In this document: positions 36,216 through 38,884 of the stretch, one piece after another
Layout: every line of letters starts with the position of its first letter
Numbering within the stretch: the first letter of the stretch is position 1
Origin: Rubricella sp038526735
GTDB lineage: Bacteria; Pseudomonadota; Alphaproteobacteria; Rhodobacterales; Rhodobacteraceae
Length of the DNA stretch: 38,884 bases
Assembly: GCA_038526735.1 (NCBI GenBank)
Contig: JBCBGM010000025.1
Coordinates: forward strand, 1-38,884
Direction of reading: 5' to 3'
Program-made: the position numbers and the translations under genes
Notes under the pieces: model-generated
The model's input: the letters and a program-made list of their open reading frames with translations, nothing else
Database searches by the model: none
Told to the model about the DNA's origin: nothing

Positions 36216-36496
36216 TCGGCTGGGTCCGCTGGGTTTTCGGCTGCGGCCAGCTCCTCGCGAAGGCGCTCAATGCCCCATCGCTTGTCCACTTTGACGCCAA
36301 GACCTTCGAGGGTGGCACGGATCACATCGACCTCATCTACTACAGCCTCATTCACGTCAGGCCATGCAAGCATCTTTTTCGCCAACAGCGCACCTGCCTG
36401 AGTGCTTACATCAACGTGTGTTGGCTCACCTTGAATGAAGGTAACGCCACGGATCGTCACCGCCTCAAGTGGCCCCGAATAAACCAGTACTGTCAT
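36212..36496 (-). CDS. Small head-region protein, 94 residues
   Basis: Starts ATG 36496 with AGGTGA upstream, 50 bases beyond the coat-gene terminator. It opens with a small beta unit (MTVLVYSGPLEAVTIRGVTF, IQGEPTHVDVSTQ) followed by a helical acidic tail (KRWGIERLREELAAAENPAD). Proteins of this kind between coat and gp4 genes are common in podoviruses. A head-decoration or completion role is possible; no direct motif. Confidence 0.6.
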   Translation of the reverse strand: MTVLVYSGPLEAVTIRGVTFIQGEPTHVDVSTQAGALLAKKMLAWPDVNEAVVDEVDVIRATLEGLGVKVDKRWGIERLREELAAAENPADPAE

Positions 36497-36507
36497 TTGT
36501 CACCTAT

Positions 36508-36540
36508 GGGAAAAGGGCGAGGCCATGACGACCCCGCCCC
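36508..36540 (-). terminator. Intrinsic terminator after the coat gene
   Basis: On the minus strand GGGCGGGG, loop, GGCCTCGCCC, then TTTTCCC. The stem has eight pairs with one G-T. It probably lets only part of the transcripts continue, giving more coat than tail proteins. Confidence 0.7.
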
Positions 36541-36545
36541 AGTGT

Positions 36546-37688
36546 TTACGCGGTCGCCGGTGCGGCAACGAAAGTGTTGAAAACGCCGTTCTGGACGCCG
36601 TTCCAAACCATCTTAGCAACGCCACGGCATTCTTCGATGCCCCGGCCAACCTCGAACTGGTAGTCAGTGCTGTCCTTCTTGGTCGTCTCTGGACGCTGGC
36701 CCCAAGCAACCGCCGCAGCGCCAGCGCCGCAGAAGAAGCCTGGCTGGACATCCGCGCTGGATGCACCAACGCCCGTGATGACGGGGATTTCGGGGATTTC
36801 CCGAATAATCACACCATCCCAAAGCAGGTCGCCGTCACGGAACAGCGGGTTGTCCGCAGTACCGCGCACACGCGCATCACGATTGGCCTGAACGATTGCG
36901 CCATCCTGCTTCAGATCGCGGAAGGCTCGCGAACCGACAAAGTACACGAAATCGTCGCGCCCTTTCGACACAGACTGCTTGACCGGGCGGATGCGTCGAT
37001 CCGTCTGTTCGCGCACAAGCTGCTTGGCGAGAGAAACGTGAGCCGCGCTCATTCGGTCATTGGTCACGTCCACGTTTGCCAGCGATGCAGAGTGATCGTT
37101 GGAAGCGTTGTTGGACGCCGCGTTACCGAACAGGAAGCGATCCGCGTTTGCCGCGAGCCATGCGTCCTTCACGGCCTCAGAGATGCCCGTGTAATAAGCC
37201 AGCGGGGCAACAACAGTATCGTTGGTGTCGTCCGCGTCCTTGCCGCGCAGGATAGAGCCGCCGCTGTAAGCCAGCATTGCGCAGATGATGTCATCCCGCA
37301 GACGCTCCATGTTCCAGACCTGAAGCGCAGGCTTCACGCGGTCCAGAAGGTCAAACTCTGACCAATGGCGCTCTGGCTTTTTGATCGTCACAGCGTTGCG
37401 GTTCCAGTTGACTGTGATCTTCTGGTTGTGGTTGCCAAGCGCGCCTTCATTGCCGGTGAGCGTGTTGGTGCCTTGGACACCGGCATTGCTCAGAGCCTCA
37501 ATGAAGGGAATATTGATAGACTTCCCGCCATCGGTCAGCTCGTAGCAAGCCTGAATGGGCATCATCGAGCCTTCGCCCATCGTGTCGCCCATGTAAGGCC
37601 CGAAAGAGTGCTCTCGGACGTATTCCACAAAGTATTCCTTACGCCACCGCTCCATGCGGTTGGCGGTATCAAGAGTGGTGTAAGCCAT
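36546..37688 (-). CDS. Major coat protein
   Basis: The major capsid protein of the head, 380 residues (P22 coat 430). The N-terminus MAYTTLDTANRMERWRKEYF and motifs such as GKSINIPFIEALSNAGVQGT and NRNAVTIKKPERHWSEFDLL fit the podovirus coat group related to the N4 gp56/DUF4043 family (recalled). An HK97 fold is expected. The end FEVGRGIEECRGVAKMVWNG is strand-rich. Start ATG 37688 has GGAG upstream and follows the scaffold gene by 15 bases. The terminator after it suggests high-level expression compared with the downstream tail genes. Confidence 0.85.
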   Translation of the reverse strand: MAYTTLDTANRMERWRKEYFVEYVREHSFGPYMGDTMGEGSMMPIQACYELTDGGKSINIPFIEALSNAGVQGTNTLTGNEGALGNHNQKITVNWNRNAVTIKKPERHWSEFDLLDRVKPALQVWNMERLRDDIICAMLAYSGGSILRGKDADDTNDTVVAPLAYYTGISEAVKDAWLAANADRFLFGNAASNNASNDHSASLANVDVTNDRMSAAHVSLAKQLVREQTDRRIRPVKQSVSKGRDDFVYFVGSRAFRDLKQDGAIVQANRDARVRGTADNPLFRDGDLLWDGVIIREIPEIPVITGVGASSADVQPGFFCGAGAAAVAWGQRPETTKKDSTDYQFEVGRGIEECRGVAKMVWNGVQNGVFNTFVAAPATA

Positions 37689-37703
37689 CCTGGTTTTCTC
37701 CGG

Positions 37704-38486
37704 TTAGCCGAACAGTCCCGTCAAATGTTTGGGAACTGAAACGGCTGTTTCATTGGGATCGCCCCCCGACGCTGGCGCTGAGGACAGCGATGCGGGCGGC
37801 ATTTTCGGTGCAACGGGCGGAGCTGGGGTTTGAGACTGCATCTCCGCCATAATCGATTGACGAAGCTCGGCTTCCTTTTCCCTCATCCAAGCTTCCGGGT
37901 CTGGCCCGATCTGCTGGACGGCCTTTTGAGCCTTGAAGGCTTCGGCAACCGCGTGCCACGGGGAAGGGTGATCCATAAACTGCTGTCCGCGTCGTGGGTC
38001 TTCTGCGATCCACGCTTGGGCCTCTGCGATCAACTCTTTCCCGTACTCCCGCTCTGCAAAGAATTGCGACTGGTTCAAGAAGCGATTGTGCTCTTGCACC
38101 TGCTGCTGTTGCATATGATGGGAGAGAGCCGCTTGCGGGTTTTCATACCAGTCAGGAGCCTCCTGCTTCTGGGCCTCTAGCTGCTGCTGGCGAAAGTGCG
38201 CCTCCAGCCGCTCCCGTGCTTGACGCTCTTGCTCAAGCTGACGTTGTGTCTCTTGCCTCTTCTCTCGCTCATCGAGCATCGCCGTGATGGGCACGCTGTG
38301 CGGCTCTTCTTTGACTTCGGCCGCCGGCGGCGCGGCCTCTGGTTCGCCCGTCTCGCTTGCCTTCGGCTCTGTTGGAGGTGTCTCCACCTCCGCAACCTCA
38401 GGGGCGGTCTCTGCCGTCTCTGGGGCCACTTGCTCCTGTGGCGTTGCGGGTTCGTCTTCAAAGATAGAAAGCTCAGTGTCGCTCAT
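37704..38486 (-). CDS. Scaffold protein
   Basis: A 260-residue protein directly upstream of coat, the place of P22 gene 8 (303 residues). It is highly charged: a Pro/Glu/Ala-rich disordered N-terminus (ATPQEQVAPETAETAPEVAE), a central Gln/Glu/Arg coiled coil (KRQETQRQLEQERQARERLE), then helices and a C-terminal tail ending PKHLTGLFG. Scaffolds of this type direct coat assembly and exit before packaging. Coiled-coil content and location support the call; no sequence signature of P22 gp8 is evident. Confidence 0.8.
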   Translation of the reverse strand: MSDTELSIFEDEPATPQEQVAPETAETAPEVAEVETPPTEPKASETGEPEAAPPAAEVKEEPHSVPITAMLDEREKRQETQRQLEQERQARERLEAHFRQQQLEAQKQEAPDWYENPQAALSHHMQQQQVQEHNRFLNQSQFFAEREYGKELIAEAQAWIAEDPRRGQQFMDHPSPWHAVAEAFKAQKAVQQIGPDPEAWMREKEAELRQSIMAEMQSQTPAPPVAPKMPPASLSSAPASGGDPNETAVSVPKHLTGLFG

Positions 38487-38526
38487 TTTGGCGCTCCAAT
38501 GTCGTCGGAAAACACGTTTCGCCCGT

Positions 38527-38593
38527 CCCCCGGCGGCGGGGGCTGGTTATCGTCCAGCCAAGTCGAAATCGCCCGTTACCCCCGGCGGCGGGG
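38527..38593. repeat. Three successive hairpins between portal and scaffold genes
   Basis: CCCCCG-GCGG-CGGGGG at 38527-38542, GGCTGG-loop-CCAGCC at 38541-38559, and CCCCG-GCGG-CGGGG at 38581-38592. The outer two lie in a repeated unit starting CGCCCGT, about 52 bases apart. They fill most of the 109-base gap. Confidence 0.75.
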
Positions 38594-38595
38594 TG

Positions 38596-38884
38596 TCAGT
38601 AGGGCAGCGCTAGCCGCTGTGTCTCCACCACTGTTTTCTGTGTATCGGCGCGGGTCTCATCGACCTCCGCCAGTGTCTTTTGTGCAGATGCCATGTCTTT
38701 TTGCGCAGACGCTTCAACAGCCATAGCTTTGAGTTGCTGCTCGCGCTCAATCTGCATCATCTGCATCTGCGTTTGCTGCTCACGCTGTTGCTTCATCATT
38801 TCCAGAACATCAGCCTTGTCTTTAACTGAGGATGCTTGGATGAGAAGCTCCGGCGGGATCGGGATGCCGTTAGACGCCATTTGC
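38596..38884 (-). CDS. Portal protein, C-terminal part (rest outside window)
   Basis: The frame continues past the right edge, so only the last 96 residues are seen. They include MASNGIPIPPELLIQASSVK and then a long Gln/Met/Ala helix (KQQREQQTQMQMMQIEREQQ onward) with a Thr/Ala-rich tail. P22-like portals end in this way, with a helical barrel that projects into the head. Position before the scaffold gene agrees with P22 order (1, 8, 5). Assigned by context plus the GIPIPPELL motif common in podovirus portals. Confidence 0.75.
   Translation of the reverse strand, partial: QMASNGIPIPPELLIQASSVKDKADVLEMMKQQREQQTQMQMMQIEREQQLKAMAVEASAQKDMASAQKTLAEVDETRADTQKTVVETQRLALPY

Overview
The window looks like the chromosome of an aerobic alphaproteobacterium of the Rhodobacterales (Roseobacter/Rhodobacter type). 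The grounds are high G+C, the gene order of the aerobic cobalamin pathway, and tightly overlapping gene ends. The organism is inferred from gene content only.

Bases 1-10524 hold a nearly unbroken late-acting cobalamin (corrin ring) operon: cobN (5' end outside the window), cobG, cobH, cobI, cobJ, cobK (opposite strand), cobL, cobE, cobM, cobB, cobA, cobF. Together these cover uroporphyrinogen III to hydrogenobyrinic acid a,c-diamide plus the large cobaltochelatase subunit, by the oxygen-dependent route (CobG and CobF present). cobK is an inverted island whose start codon overlaps that of cobL and whose end overlaps that of cobJ.

Bases 10531-17071 are ordinary chromosomal genes: a class I amidotransferase-like gamma-glutamyl-GABA hydrolase, GDP-mannose 4,6-dehydratase and GDP-fucose synthase (GDP-L-fucose for surface polysaccharide), two large coiled-coil proteins probably tied to that polysaccharide, and a family III CoA-transferase/alpha-methylacyl-CoA racemase. 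They end at a tRNA-Ser(GCT), 17157-17246, a typical integration site.

From about 17.25 kb to the right edge lies a prophage of podovirus (P22-like) architecture. Its early/accessory end (17.4-21.8 kb) has small unknown genes, a packed minus-strand operon of overlapping micro-genes with a GIY-YIG protein and a degenerate serine-recombinase-like protein, a dyad-symmetric operator array between divergent promoters, and a tRNA-Thr(TGT). The late genes read leftward from the right edge: portal (partial), scaffold, coat, gp4-like and gp10-like tail connectors, three ejection proteins (gp7/gp20/gp16-like), tail fibre with collar domain, a seven-repeat propeller-like protein, endolysin, holin candidates, overlapping spanins, a small secreted protein and a metallophosphoesterase. 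No integrase, terminase or replication gene is in the window; they should lie beyond the right edge.

The most notable find is between the last ejection protein and the tail fibre. A locus there has the same order and orientation as the P22 immI immunity region: a small membrane protein (sieA position) and a Mnt-like repressor on one strand, and an Arc-like repressor (56 codons) plus a BRO-type antirepressor on the other. Operator-like dyads lie between them. A promoter plus hairpin in the arc-ant gap predict an antisense RNA of about 66 nt, matching P22 sar RNA in position and size. This appears to be a full immI-type switch in an alphaproteobacterial prophage.
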